Positions 1-11,429 of a DNA stretch of 64,000 nt are shown here, piece by piece (within the stretch, counting starts at the first letter, position 1; the number at the start of each line of letters is the position of its first letter). A program made the translations under genes and the position numbers. Source of the DNA: Euglena gracilis (lineage: Eukaryota > Euglenida > Euglenophyceae > Euglenales); the NCBI GenBank assembly GCA_039621445.1, contig CP154954.1, positions 74,598,265 through 74,662,264 of the forward strand, given 5' to 3'. Below the pieces are notes generated by a model. It made no database searches. It worked only from the letters and a program-made list of their open reading frames with translations, and was not told where the DNA came from.

Positions 1-1740
1 CAGACGTGGTTATCACACCAGCACCGCGTGGAGTGAGCAAGTTAGGTTTTTTGCTCAGAAGCTCACCGGCTTCTGCAAATCCTCCTTTTCATTCTCCCTT
101 GCCCAGACATCAAACGAAAAACTAGCATTTGAATAACAAATATTGGCCTGCATGATACTCAACTCAGGGCTCCAAATGAATGATGCTGGATTGGTTGAGC
201 CGGAAATTTCGGTGGCAAAATGCCAATACACTGCGATTGCCACCGGGTGATGAGATCCGAAAGCAAGGCTGCTCAGCCAACATACAGCGGGCAGGTAAAT
301 AAAAATGTATCCAGACGAGGGCAAAAAAACCTCAAAAATATGCTCCAACCCATATCAGGCAAATTTCACCATTTTTATCCCTGTGTGATTTCCGTCAAAA
401 ATTTCATGAAAATATTCCAACGGATATTTCTGATAAGGACAACCAAAAAAGGGTCAATTTTTGCAGGTTCCTGCAATATTGTACAGCGTTTTGCAACTTC
501 TCAAAATTCTTGTGATCTGGGTTCTTCTTTTGCAAATTCAATGGATTTTTTTTTGCGGTTAGATGCCGTATGGTCGTATAATCGTATAAATTCTAAATTT
601 CTGAAAATTCTGTGCAATCTCTGTGCTTTCACTTTTTTTCCTTGTAAAAAGAAAGTATATTTTAAATGGCAACCTGGTGCATCCGAGGAGTCCTGGTCCC
701 TCCGGGATTTCCGTGCATACCATAATCCAGGGATGGTGAAGAAGAACAACCCGCCAACACAGCCGGAGATAATAACTGCAATATTGATGGACGGAGTACA
801 GGGAGGCTCTTTCTCCAGAGTGTCTCAATTTTTTTCGGGCGAGCCTGCAAATTGAATTTTGGGAGCACAACGACACTGTGGCTGAGCAACAGTTTCGAGC
901 GACCGACAGGACACCCAAAACTTTTTTGCCCTCGTTGTTCATCGGCACGCTATTTTCTGGTCCAGCCAAGCTTGCGCCAGACTGGTGGCAAAGGAAATTT
1001 CAGTGTACCCTGACCCCCCCCCTCCGCGGGCCCGCAGCTCGACTGCGAGCTGCTGGCTGCAAAAAAGGGTGCTTGCTGGCTGGACCCCCCCCCTGGGCAG
1101 GGAGTCCGTCTGCCTCACTAAACCCCCCTGAATAGAAATCCCCCCCCCTGAATAGTGCCCCCCCCCCCCCTCCGAATGGAAGCCTCTCCCCCTCAGTTTT
1201 CGACCAACGTTCCGCCCCTGAATAATAGGCCCCTGCCCGTGGATTGTCTGTCAAATGGGACAGACAGCAAATGCTGTGGCTTCTTCAGCCATTGGTTAAA
1301 TGAGGGTTAGGTGAGTTTACGTGTAAATGATCCCCCTGGTTCTGGGGGGGGTTACGCATGTACCACGACCCCCCCCCCATTTCTGACAACGACCGCCCTC
1401 CCCCCCTGGTCGGGAGACTATATCGGGTGTTTCTTCATGGCTTGGCTTGAAAATATACCCGGCCAACGTGCCTGTCAGAGGATATGGGGGGGGGCAGCAA
1501 ACTCCTGCAAATGACACACAAATTGTTGTTCTTTTAGTCTTGGCTGCTTAAAAAAATAAAACCGCAGAAGAAGCCTCACATTTGGAGAGGACGCTTTCCC
1601 TGGGCCAAAACAAATCGCCGTTTTGGAGAACATGAGCCCCATGGGTGGGGGGGGCATGGAGGGCTGCCTCCCTGCCTGACCATTTGCAGCATCGTCAGCT
1701 GCACGGCAAGAGAGGGCCGCTAGGGCCGCCGCCACGGTCC
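1..1740 (+). repeat. Near-identical copy of 45949-47686, ending at the gap
   Basis: This stretch matches 45949-47686 base for base apart from a few single-base indels, homopolymer-length changes and substitutions. The match runs from the first base of the window up to the last base before the N gap. In the second copy it continues on both sides, into intron sequence of the cyclase gene. No convincing gene is visible here. The frame on the minus strand near 1650-1740 (AALSCRAADDAAN) is shared by both copies and could be a small exon. Ending exactly at a gap points to an assembly duplicate or an alternative haplotype; a true tandem duplication is the alternative. Confidence 0.95.
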
Positions 1741-1753
1741 NNNNNNNNNNNNN
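1741..1753. other. Assembly gap (13 N)
   Basis: Thirteen consecutive N. The sequence to the left is the duplicated block; the sequence to the right is unique in the window, so the join is not supported by the sequence itself. Confidence 0.99.
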
Positions 1754-2086
1754 GATTGCACTCATCTGCAAAAGACTCGATGCGGCAGACGCCAGCTTGG
1801 GTACAAGCTCTTTCAGGAGGCAAAGAGGCAACCGCCCCAGTGTCAAGATGATGTGGGTAGGGGGAAAGAGAGAGTGAGAGAGGTGAACACGAGTGGGACC
1901 CAGCTACCTGGGACATATCGCACGCAGAACACACAACCAAAAAAAATGGGTGTGTGCATTTGTTTCAATATGTGTGTCCGTGTGTGTCACGCACGCGTGA
2001 CTTTGTCGGCAGACATGCGTACAAATGTACGAGTTCGGGTATCATATTTTGTGCAAACTCACGGCAAGGAAAAATCAAAACGAAGA

Positions 2087-2279
2087 AGCCTGCGCGGGAG
2101 TCGCTGGCGTAGTACTCCAGCTCCACATTCGGATTTGCGAAGCGGTACGCAAACTGCGCGTCAGCAAACACCTGGGCGGGGAGGGTGCTGCCCGCCCCGA
2201 CGATGGCTATCCCCCGGGCGGCGCTGCAGTGGAGCAGCAGCCACGCGAGCAGGTGAATACCTGTCATGTGGTTGAGCAT
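2087..2279 (-). CDS. First exon of a PstS-like phosphate-binding-domain protein (partial)
   Basis: Reading leftward from ATG at 2279 or 2267, the frame gives a hydrophobic leader ([15 protein letters not shown]) followed by [16 protein letters not shown] and then [18 protein letters not shown]. This is the order seen at the start of PstS-type periplasmic binding proteins: a secretion signal, a Gly-Ala-Gly-Ser/Ala-Thr phosphate loop near the mature N-terminus, then a Asn-Pro-x-Val-x-Val/Leu-x-Tyr strand and a Ser-x-x-Gly turn. Third positions are mostly G or C, as in the other exons. A GTGAGT donor-like site follows at about 2058. The rest of the protein would lie to the left, across the gap or outside the window. 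It has the same strand as the PstS-cyclase gene further right and is probably the start of a tandem paralogue; a stand-alone binding protein is possible. Confidence 0.55.
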
Positions 2280-2367
2280 CCGTCTGAGAAGGGAAATGAT
2301 ACAAATGCAAACGAACAAGTCAAAAAGGGGGGGCAGTTTTCTGAGACAAATTTCACAAAGGCGATAT

Positions 2368-2651
2368 ACATATGTATGTATGTATGTATGTATGCATATA
2401 TGTATATATGTATATATGGATGGATGGATGGATGGATGGATGGATGGATGGATGGATGGATGGATGGATGGATGGATGGATGGATGGATGGATGGATGGA
2501 TGGATGGATGGATGGATGGATGGATGGATGGATGGATGGATGGATGGATGGATGGATGGATGGATGGATGGATGGATGGATGGATGGATGGATGGATGGA
2601 TGGATGGATGGATGGATGGATGGATGGATGGATGGATGGATGGATGGATGA
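2368..2651 (+). repeat. ATGT then GGAT tetranucleotide microsatellite
   Basis: A short ATGT/ATAT run passes directly into about 58 near-perfect copies of ATGG. Open frames reading poly-WMDG or poly-HPSI through it are repeat translations, not genes. Confidence 0.97.
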
Positions 2652-2713
2652 AAAAATTGCGTTATGGAAGGAATAGTGTTAGGTGCGCTATTCCGTCCTA
2701 ACTTCAGGCCTAA

Positions 2714-2965
2714 CTTGCGCACCTAACCGTAATCCATAAATTAGGCCTAACCCTTATGCTTAACTAATGCTTAACCCTAACCCTATTCCATCAATAACGC
2801 AAAAAAAAATTGACCCCCTGATCCAACTAAAGGACCCCCCCTGCCGTGTATATATGTCTGCATGTGTATATGTATGTATACATATACAAGTCTCGAAGTT
2901 CACCCCACAATGGCCACATAACCCTAACCCTAACCCTAAACCCACTAACCCAAACCCTATAATAT
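2714..2965 (+). repeat. Degenerate interstitial telomere-like repeats
   Basis: Two short runs of CCCTAA units, near 2755-2785 and 2920-2965, with interrupted variants (CCTAAC, CCCTAAA) between AT-rich microsatellites. They fit TTAGGG/TTTAGGG-type telomere repeats left inside a chromosome, too short and impure to be a chromosome end. Confidence 0.5.
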
Positions 2966-3269
2966 ATGTAATATATATACATGTATGTGTATACATGTAT
3001 ATGTACATATACATACATATATAATTCAAACATAACATGCTACATCATGTGTACATGTTTTGGGTTGGATTGTATTTTGAATATATGCATATTTGGATGA
3101 ATTCCCTGGCCCCAGTGGGGGGGGGAGGCAATAAATTCATCCAGGGGTCTGTGTAACTTCACTCCAGGAAATTCAGGGTAATATGTTGGTTGTGCAGGAG
3201 ACCCAAATTGGGGAATTTGGGCAGGAGTGAGGTCCTGGACCAAATTCAGCCAATTTCAGGCGTATTCAG

Positions 3270-3458
3270 CCCCCTGCCCCTTGCCCACCGACCGGGTTCC
3301 CACAAGCCTCGATCACAGGGGGGGTGGGGGGTTTTCCAAGCCCCCCAACCTACAACCTCGTCCAGGGGGTAGTCATATGCACTCCCTGACCTGAAACCCT
3401 TGAGTCGGGTGGTTGTTGTTTTAGAGGTGGTCAAAGGGAGTGGGCAAAGGGGAGGGTT
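3270..3458. mobile_element. Decayed C-tipped MITE-like element
   Basis: The left side reads CCCCTTGCCCACCGACCGGG and the right side has GAGTGGGCAAAGGGGAGGG, which is its imperfect inverse. The core resembles the TA-inserting C-tipped family (compare the CCACCGACC ends at 58152-58578). G tracts and a pair of internal GGTCGGT-like motifs remain. No clear target duplication. Confidence 0.35.
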
Positions 3459-3725
3459 TAATTCAGGACATTGTGCAGCCGAAAATTCCGAGAATGGAAC
3501 CTCACTTTCATCCTAAATGGGTGCCAATTTGGTTGACTGGCGTCGGTGGGGGTCACAGGGTGCCACCACGGAATGGGCCACCTCAACCCCTCTGCAGGAC
3601 AAGATCTGGGCTGGCGCTTGAGAGGGATCGGAAATTGTAAACTTTTGCTCTCAGGCCTGGCTTGAGTTTTACAGCGTGCACTGCAGCACACACCAGTCTT
3701 GGGGCTGGGGGGGGGGGGGGGCGAT

Positions 3726-4125
3726 CTGACTGGGAACAATTGCTGACGGGGAAAATTCCGTTGGTAAAAAATATTGGACGGATCCTTGAAACGACAGTAA
3801 AAATTCTGAACGCTCGTTTAAAACGGACGGGAAAAATTCTGAAAGAAGAAATCTCGTGAACCTGCTTTTCAGGGAAATGCAAGAGAATTGACACCAAATT
3901 CCGAGGTTTTTACAAATCCAAATTGCAAAATAAAACTGGAAAAAAACACATTCTTTCATTTTGAAAGATCAATGGACTCTAAACAAATGATGCCGAACAA
4001 AAATATATTCTAAAAATCGGCAGTAACTGCCGAGGAAATCGCTTCTCATTCACTGGACAAAATTGGATTTTTCTGAAATTTGTCGAAAGGATCCTGGACA
4101 AATTTTCATCCAGAAACCTTCCCAT
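3726..4125 (+). repeat. Dispersed repeat, older copy of 9225-9710
   Basis: Shares many blocks in the same order and strand with 9225-9710, for example GAACAATTGCTGAC, AATATTGGAC, AAAATTCTGAACGCT, CCGAGGTTTT, TTTTGAAAGATCAAT and GGATTTTTCTGAAA. No coding frame spans it. It looks like two diverged copies of a noncoding transposon. Confidence 0.75.
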
Positions 4126-5949
4126 AACGATTTGGGGTTGAACAGCCAGCACCTTCTCTCCCAGCCAGCAGCCTCCAGCCAGCTTCCTTCGACACACACA
4201 GAAACATATCCGGTCACCACGGGGATAGGCGCGGCGGAGACCGCGGCGGTGGCGGTGCAGCCGGATGCACCGGGGAAACGACAGGCCCCAACCTCTGCCC
4301 AAGGGAAGGCGAGGGAAGGTAGGAGGGCCAAGGGCAGGCGCACGGTTGGCGCTGGGGGGGGGGGATCGAGGACAGGGCCTTCCTTGACTGAACGCACCGC
4401 GAGCGGCAGGAGCGGGGGGGGGGTCCAGATGACCATCCAAAAGAAGGGGGGCTGATGCCCGAAGGGCAGAGGCAGCCGCCAGTCTGCTAACCCCCGTCCA
4501 AATGATATTCCCGGGGGAGTGGGCCATTTGGGAATCCGAAGTCAGTCTACCCCTGCACAAAGGCATCTTGTCAGTCTACACCCCCGACATTGTTCTTCAC
4601 ACGCCAAATGCAGAGGGGTCCCCTTCCCACCCACCCACCCACCCACCCACCCACCCAGCACCAACACCAGTACCCCCTAGCCCTCGGGAGGGGGAAGGGG
4701 GACCCATTGGGGGATCAATTTTGGGGGTTTCGGAAAAGAATCGGCACTAAAAATAGATGAAACCTCCCCTTTGGGTTTTCCTTGGGGGGCACCCCTGAGC
4801 CCGACGCCGCACCCTCCCTCAGGAGGGGGGTTTGGCAGTAATCCAAAACTACCCCCTCTCCCCCGACGGGGGTCCAACCTTCAAAAATTCCTGAGGCCAA
4901 ACCGTCTCACCAGGGAATTCCTCAAGTTGCACCCCACAAAAAAACCCCCCTGGGGTCGTCCAGCACCTTTTTTCCAGCCAGCTGTTGCTAGTTGGGCTGC
5001 GGACCCCAACCCCGGGGGGAGAGCGTTAGTGATGTTCGCAGCCCAGTGAAGCCATTTTCGGTAGTTTTTTGGGGTTTTTCATTTCCAAACTTTGGTTGAA
5101 AAAATGCTACCCAGGAAGTTGGGCTACTTTGGCTCGTTTCGGATACAAAGCTGGTCCAGCCCGGCAACCAGTAGTACCAACTCCCCCCCAAAATCCCCAC
5201 CCCCAAGGGGGGGGGTCTAATCAGAATATTTTTTTTCCAGTCAGCACCGTTTTCCAGCCAGCCGGCTACACCCCCGGGGGTCCTTGAGAAGTAGCCTGCC
5301 ACCCCACCCCTGGCTTCACTTGTTTGCTTCTTGTTCTGTAAACTGCCAGAATGAGTTTGGTGTTTGCCCCCGCGTTGCCCCCACCATGAACACCTGAATC
5401 CACACCTGTCCATTCATTGTCCACATGGAAGGATGAATAACTGGCACCAACCCCGTGGAAGGTGGGAGGCCAGCCACAGCAGCCAGTAGCCAGCACCATT
5501 CTTCCATGCTCTGGCTGAATCTTTTAGACGTGACAAAAATACCCACATCAGTCATCGCCAGCATTGAAACCTCGAACATATTCAACGAAACATATCCACC
5601 ACTATCCACTATCGACCATTTTGGTGTGGAAGACAGGCCCTGCAAGGCCACCAATACCTGCACATGTATGTACGTGTCCGTTGTAGCGCTAAACTGGAAA
5701 TTGGTTGAAAGTTAAACGCTTACTGATGGCCAGGCGAGCTGCGAAGCCAAGACAGCCCAAACAGCTGGTGCAAAGGTGCAGAGGCCTCGTATAGAGATTC
5801 TCTTTGCTGTCAGGTGTTTTTTCCCCGGTCCCCACCCCACTGGACAGAAACCTTAAAAAACATCAAACAGACCCAAAGCAAAAACCTGTCCCAACACCAG
5901 GAGAACGTCCAGTGGCACTTTGGAAAAACACCGCAGGTGGAGGGGAGTC
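4126..5949. other. Repeat-rich stretch, no convincing gene
   Basis: Contains G/C homopolymer tracts, a CCCA run at 4628-4660 and several 'ccag...ccagc' G-rich blocks. A G/C-ending minus-strand frame at about 4285-4195 (FPGASGCTATAAVSAAPIPV) could be a small exon, but nothing links it to a family. The open minus-strand frame at 5663-5316 lacks codon bias or any recognisable motif. Confidence 0.5.
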
Positions 5950-6260
5950 AAACAGCCATTTCAGTGAATCTCTGGGCTGAGCACAGAAATTGCGTGCATA
6001 AAAAAACCAAGGCTGTGAATTGCAGTGTGCCGGGAAAATTTCTGTCAAAGTTTTCGTGGACAAGTGCCGACTTCTTTGTAGGGAGCGGTTTGTACCGGAA
6101 GCTTTGGAAGCCTCAGGAAAGGGGCAGCGTCCTTCATCTCTTCCTCTAATGAAAAGCATCCAAAGACAGGTTTCAAGAAGGCGTTCTGGCAAAAGATGTG
6201 TTTGGCACCCTGAACTCCACATGCTTTGGCTGGCTAAAGTTGGTTCGGCTTCTTTGTTTG
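5950..6260 (+). repeat. Dispersed repeat shared with 11430-11690
   Basis: Both copies carry GTGAATCTCTG near the left side and end in a shared block built on CTCCACATGCTTT, AGCTGGCTA/TGGCTGGCTAAA and GTTGG. Similarity is patchy, so these are old copies. They seem to be parts of one longer repeat that also covers 7500-7790 (matching 11885-12140). Confidence 0.6.
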
Positions 6261-8314
6261 AGAATCTTTGCCTGGGGGCAGGGGCAGGGAAAACCCCAAA
6301 AGGAAAAAAACCCACCAAATATACTATATAATATAGTATAAAAAAAACAAAAAAACCAAAAAAACCGTTTGAGAAACAAACACCGCTGGGGACTTGGTCA
6401 CCAGATAAACCCAATAAAAATTTTTCAACCAAACCGTTAAGAATGCCTTCGGTCCTGTAATTTTTGAACATTTTGCTGTCTTTCCCAAGCCCCAAGCATT
6501 CCCCCCTGAGGACCACCGCACAGCTTCTGCTGCTGGGCCGCTGCTCCACGCACATCAATTAGTGGCTTTCTTGATGGCTTGCAAAAACGGAGAAGCTTCT
6601 TCCCAGATGCAAATGTGCTCGATCTATGCAAGGTACTTTTCGTCCTGAGGAATGTTTCATTGTGATTCTACTGTCCAAATGGCAACAGATATCATTCAGG
6701 ACCCCTCGAGAGGGTGTTGAGAGGGCCAGAGGCTGGAAAAAGTTTACTGGCTGACCCATAGAGGTCCCAGGCTGGAGCTGGGCCCGAACCCGGGTCGAAC
6801 CGAGTACCAAAAAAAATCAAATTGCAAAAATGTTCACAAAAAAAACCGCCCATGATGAAAAAATAAAAATTTTGACACCAATTTCACCCTCGCCAGCACC
6901 TTTTTGATTTGTTTCCCCCCGTTTTTGCACCCCCGAAAGCAAAAACATCCGTTACCATCCAGAATTCCTCGAGCGGCTGCAAGCAAACAAACTCGTTGAT
7001 GGGGGGGGGTCCAGGGCTGGAAAAATCTGCTGGCTGGCTAGGCCCCACCCCCGGGACCATCTTGAAAAAAAGACTTCCCATACAGCGAATCAGGATATTA
7101 CTCCAGGAATGCCCTGGGGGGTTCACTGGTTAACCATTTTGCTAGACGCTGGAAAAAATGGACTAGCTAGACCCCCTCTGGGAGTCCTGGTGACCCTGGG
7201 CTGAAAAAAGATTCTTCTTCCTCCGGTGCTGCGTGCCGAGGTGGAAATGAGCTTTTTTGTGGGTTTTTTTTTGGGGGGGGGGGCAGATTTTGTTCCAAAA
7301 AAAACCAAAGATGGCCAAAAGTGGGCATTTTTGGAAAGTTTTGGGGCTTCACCAGTCACTAGAAAAAAAATCCACCAGCTGGTCTTGCTTGGGCCTTGCT
7401 AGTACCCCCCCGGGGGAGGGGGGCGTCAGCAGAATTTCAACAAGCCAAATTTGGACTAGCTGCGTTCCACCCCCCCCACCCGCGGCGGGGGTTCTGCAAA
7501 CCCTTAAGCAATAGCCAACAGCGAATGTGCTTGCATCTGAAGGAATTGACCCTGTTTTTGCAAGCCAAGAAAGCCACAGAATCTGGGTAATTTATGTGAT
7601 AGAGCAGCGGCGCAGCAGCAGAACCTGTGTGGGGGGACCATTTCCCATCCTCCCATGACCAGACTTTGGGTTGGGGCTTGGGCAAGAACGAAAATGTTAG
7701 GAGTGAAGGCTTTCCCAACTGGTGAAGAATCTTTTTGGTGTACTACTGCCCTTCGGAGGAAAGCGCCGATAGGGCCGCACAAGCAGCGTCAGATGGACAA
7801 TTGCCCACAATATATCGCTTTACCACTACTTGAGGTCATAAAGTTTGGGTCTCCACTGTCCCTGCCAACCTGGCTGAAACCAACTTCCGGGATAGGTTAG
7901 GCGATGCCCGCACAGAAGCCTGAGAAAAATATCAACCCCCTCCCAACTCCAACCCCAAATACAATATGGCGGGATTTCAAGACCTGGGGTCAGATGTGTC
8001 TCCTCAATTGCCCCAAACGCCACCAAATTAGGGCGCAGCTTGACCAAAAAGGCTTTATGTTTAAATTATGTACATTTATGAAAATTTATGTATTTATATC
8101 TGCGTTCATGATTTGCAATTTATGTATTAATTATTATATACAAATATATAATATATATGTACATGTATATGTTTATAATATGTGTATGGTTACGACCATT
8201 TACATTTACACAATGAAAGATACATGATGAAATTCATGCATCCAAAATCCGTTTCATAGAACAACTTTTGACACCCTCAACGCAGACCTTTAATCTGCAT
8301 TGAGGTTAAATATC
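6261..8314. other. Noncoding repeat remnants
   Basis: Holds G/C tracts and an AT-rich patch at 8050-8225. The block 7500-7790 matches 11885-12140 (agaacctg, ccatga, ggcaagaac, gactttc in the same order). No exon-like G/C-ending frame stands out. Confidence 0.5.
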
Positions 8315-8945
8315 AAAGGTTGTTCATTGTGGGTTTCCGAAAAGAGGCCCTCCGGCTGCTTCTCAATATGGGGGGAGCTGACCGGGAACAGGGGAATTTT
8401 TTAAGACCGGGGGGAGGGGGGTCCCCCCAGGGCAGCAGGGAAGGCCTGGTGGGGGGGTGGTCGCCCCCACCCACCACAGCATTTTCACCAATTTCGGGAC
8501 AACGGGGACATTGGCCGGAAATTTTTTTTAAAATTGTTTTGAAAAATGAACCCAAAACACATGATTTTTTTGATGGAAAACCACAATTTTTCCACAAAAA
8601 ATTCTCAAAAATTTCCGTCCTACAAATTGGTACTTTTTAAGAGGGGGGTGAAAAAAAACGAAGGTCAAAAAACGTGGACGAAATTTTGGCACAATCAAAT
8701 TTACTGACATTTTTCCTCGGTGAATTTTTTTGGACTTTGAATGGCATTCTTTGCTTCAAAAACCTCTCAAAATCAAATTTTTGAGAAAATGTCGAATTTT
8801 TGGAAGGTGTGAAAAAAAAATGGGGTTTTGGGTGGTTTTTGGGGGGACCCCCCATATGGGTCCCAAAACGGTCAAAAAAAACACCCGCGCCGAATGCGCC
8901 GGAAAAAAAATTTGGTTCCAAAAATTGGTGCTCCCGGAATTACGG
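8315..8945 (+). repeat. Dispersed repeat, inverted copy of 52590-53530
   Basis: Bases 8640-8945 are the inverse of 52590-52846, and 8400-8640 the inverse of 53255-53530. Shared landmarks include CCCATATGGG, AAAATTTTGGCACAATCAAA and the ATTTTCACCAATTTC block. Here the two halves are continuous, while in the right-hand copy a C-tipped MITE sits between them, so this copy gives the pre-insertion state. Confidence 0.85.
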
Positions 8946-9224
8946 GAAGAGGTGGGGGGGGGTCGACCCCCCACCCACCATGCAGGGGAGGGGTCGACCC
9001 AACCCACCCACCACCCTGGCTGTTCGGCCGATTCCCGTTCTGCCCTGGGGTCCCCCCACCCACCCACCCCCTGCCCCCCCCCCCCCGGGGGGTTTTAGGG
9101 GACCCACTAACTTTCCCCCGGTTCGGGGCCGAAAAGCATATCCCACGCTCCTCCGGGAGGGGGGGTTCGGCTGGACCCACGCACCCCCCCCCGCCGGGGG
9201 TCCAAGACTAATAAAAAAAACCCC
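8946..9224. other. G/C-tract repeat block
   Basis: Poly-C, CCCACCCA and GGGGTCGACCCC patches with no gene. Similar 'ccacccacca...gggggg' blocks occur near 8430, 21570 and 23660, so it is probably part of a dispersed G-rich repeat. Confidence 0.5.
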
Positions 9225-9710
9225 TGACCGAGAGCAATTGCTGACAGGGGAAAAAAACTGCCATGAATAATATTGGACAAATCTAAACCTTCAAATCCTT
9301 GGGACAAATCCGTAAAATGTCGGGGAAAATTCTGAACGCTTGGTTGGGAAAAACGCAGGACGAAAAAACCCACTATTCCTGGAAAATACAAGTGAATTCA
9401 TGCCATATCCCGAGGTTTTCACAAAATCCGAAAATCAAAAAAAAACTGGTAAACTCCTAAATTTGAAGTTGCAAAATAATGCAAAAATATCCTTTTGTTT
9501 TGAAAGATCAATACATTCTGAATAAATGATTTGGAACAAAATTCGCACATTTCAAAAATTGGTGTGATTAAACTTTTTCGGCGTACAATGGAGGAAATTG
9601 GATTTTCTGAAAATCGACAGGAAAAATCTGACTGATGGACTACTCCAATGGACTTCAAATGGCTGGAATAATCGGGAATTTCGTCCAGATTTTTTCTCCA
9701 AAAATGTCCC
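9225..9710 (+). repeat. Dispersed repeat, second copy of 3726-4125
   Basis: Same block order and strand as 3726-4125, but longer by internal insertions. No coding frame. Confidence 0.75.
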
Positions 9711-9799
9711 CGTTCAATTCCTCCCATGGAGTTTCACAGCGAAGGATTGCTTCCATTTGAGGGGGCTCACTTGATGCACAAACAAATGTGCTTCATTCA

Positions 9800-10313
9800 G
9801 GGGGGGGGGGAATAATTGATATCGGAGGCCTTCGGAAAAATTGCGGAAAAATTGCGGAAAAATTGCGGAAATTGCGGAAAAATTGCGGAAAAATTGATAT
9901 CGGGTATACACATTTCTGTCTGAGGGGACTTAGAAATTTTTCAATTGCGAGGTTCAGAACACCGCAACACCCACGTCGATGCAGGCGAGCACAAATCAAC
10001 ACTCTTGATGTTCTTTGCACAGGTGGGACACACCCAATCCTGTGACCAGTGGTGCACCTGTAGTGAGAAGAATTGGTAAACTGGGGGGGGAAACAACAAA
10101 ACACAATAGCACACCTGTTGATCCATTTGAAGAATGGCTTGAACTCATTGCATCTTCCATCTTCGGTGGTGGGAAAAAAATTCTGCGGAAAAAAAATGGG
10201 AAAAAATTGCGGAAAAATTGCGGAAATTGCGGAAAAATTGCGGAAAATTGCGGAAAATTGCGGAAAATTGCGGAAATTGCGGAAAAATTGCGGATATCAA
10301 TTTCCCCCCCCCT
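9800..10313. mobile_element. G-tipped MITE with TTGCGGAAAA repeats and a 10-bp target duplication
   Basis: GCTTCATTCA is repeated exactly at 9790-9799 and 10314-10323. Between them the left end is ten G then AATAATTGATATC and the right end is GATATCAATTT then a C tract, so the ends are inverted repeats. Inside are two arrays of the 11-12-mer GGAAAAATTGC, at 9832-9895 and 10178-10293, both on the same strand and separated by unique sequence that also holds a GATATC copy. There is no gene inside. A 9-10 bp target duplication is typical of Mutator-like elements; the superfamily call is inference. Confidence 0.75.
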
Positions 10314-10372
10314 GCTTCATTCAAAGCTGAGAAGGGGGAAAAGAGTGGGGGGCCAGCCAGACATCTATTTTT

Positions 10373-10560
10373 GTGCTCTGGAATGTTTACTACAAAATCT
10401 TGAGGTGTCCAAAGACGAAGCACAAACCCAATGGCTTAAAGCTTCGGGACATCCGGAGGGATATACAGCGCTCCGTTCTCCCAAGCAAACCAGGCTCCTG
10501 CCATCGTGCTGATGTCTGTATTGCCACTGCTCTGCTTCTGATGGTGATTGACATCACCCA
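10373..10560 (+). repeat. Dispersed repeat shared with 12170-12390
   Basis: Both copies share TCCAAAGACGAAGCACA, GAAGC(C)TCGGGAC, GGAGGGATATA, CCCAAGCAA, TGTGCTGATG and CTGCTCTGCTTCTGAT in the same order. A related scrap lies near 18130-18230. Noncoding repeat. Confidence 0.75.
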
Positions 10561-11194
10561 TTTGGGAGTTGGGGCAATGAAAACATCTTCGTTATACCCC
10601 TCAAATTCCAGCCTTCACCCACCAAATCGACAAACGATAAAATTCTGTATCCACTTTCCCGGATATCCACCAGTTTTCGGGCGATGTTTTAATAATTTAT
10701 TTTGCATTCTCTGCCGGCACTCACCATTCAAGCCGTTTTTCTTCTTTGGCCGATTTTGGACATTTTGGCCAACTTCGGCCAACTTTGAGGAAATAAAGCG
10801 GTTGAACCTCTGAGACAAAAAGATGACACCCGCAACGCCCATAGCTGGCATCAGAACATAATCACAAAAGACATAGCTTTGCACGCACCTCCCTGCCTCC
10901 CATCAAATCAATTGGCTTTCACCCACTCAGGCCCAAAGGCATGGTATGAAAGGCACCTCCCACACCAGCACAGGTTTGCCACCAAGGTTTGCACATCTGG
11001 CGATAACACTAAGCTGGGATTAGGTTGAGGTTTGGTCACTCTGCGCAGAGATTCAATTTGTCACCAGGAAATATCTGCATTTCAGATACACCCAACCGCC
11101 CACATAGCCCCCCTCGCCTCAATAAAACCTGCCAAAAATTCTTAAAAAAAATACCAGCCCAACCCAACCTTCAGGCTGGGCTGGATGGCAACCC

Positions 11195-11422
<228 letters not shown>

Positions 11423-11429
11423 TGGGGCG

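Noticed and set aside
220-969. Open frames of 136-211 codons in the duplicated block (also at 46128-46915)
   Set aside because: Frames on both strands overlap, third positions are AT-rich, and no motif is visible. Single-base indels between the two copies break them differently.
5316-5663. 115-codon minus-strand frame as a further PstS-like exon
   Set aside because: It has no phosphate-loop, no Y-P-x-x-x-P-x-Y motif and no G/C third-position bias.
9832-10293. CRISPR-like or regulatory array of TTGCGGAAAA units
   Set aside because: The units are direct tandem repeats without spacers, in a MITE-like element in eukaryotic DNA.
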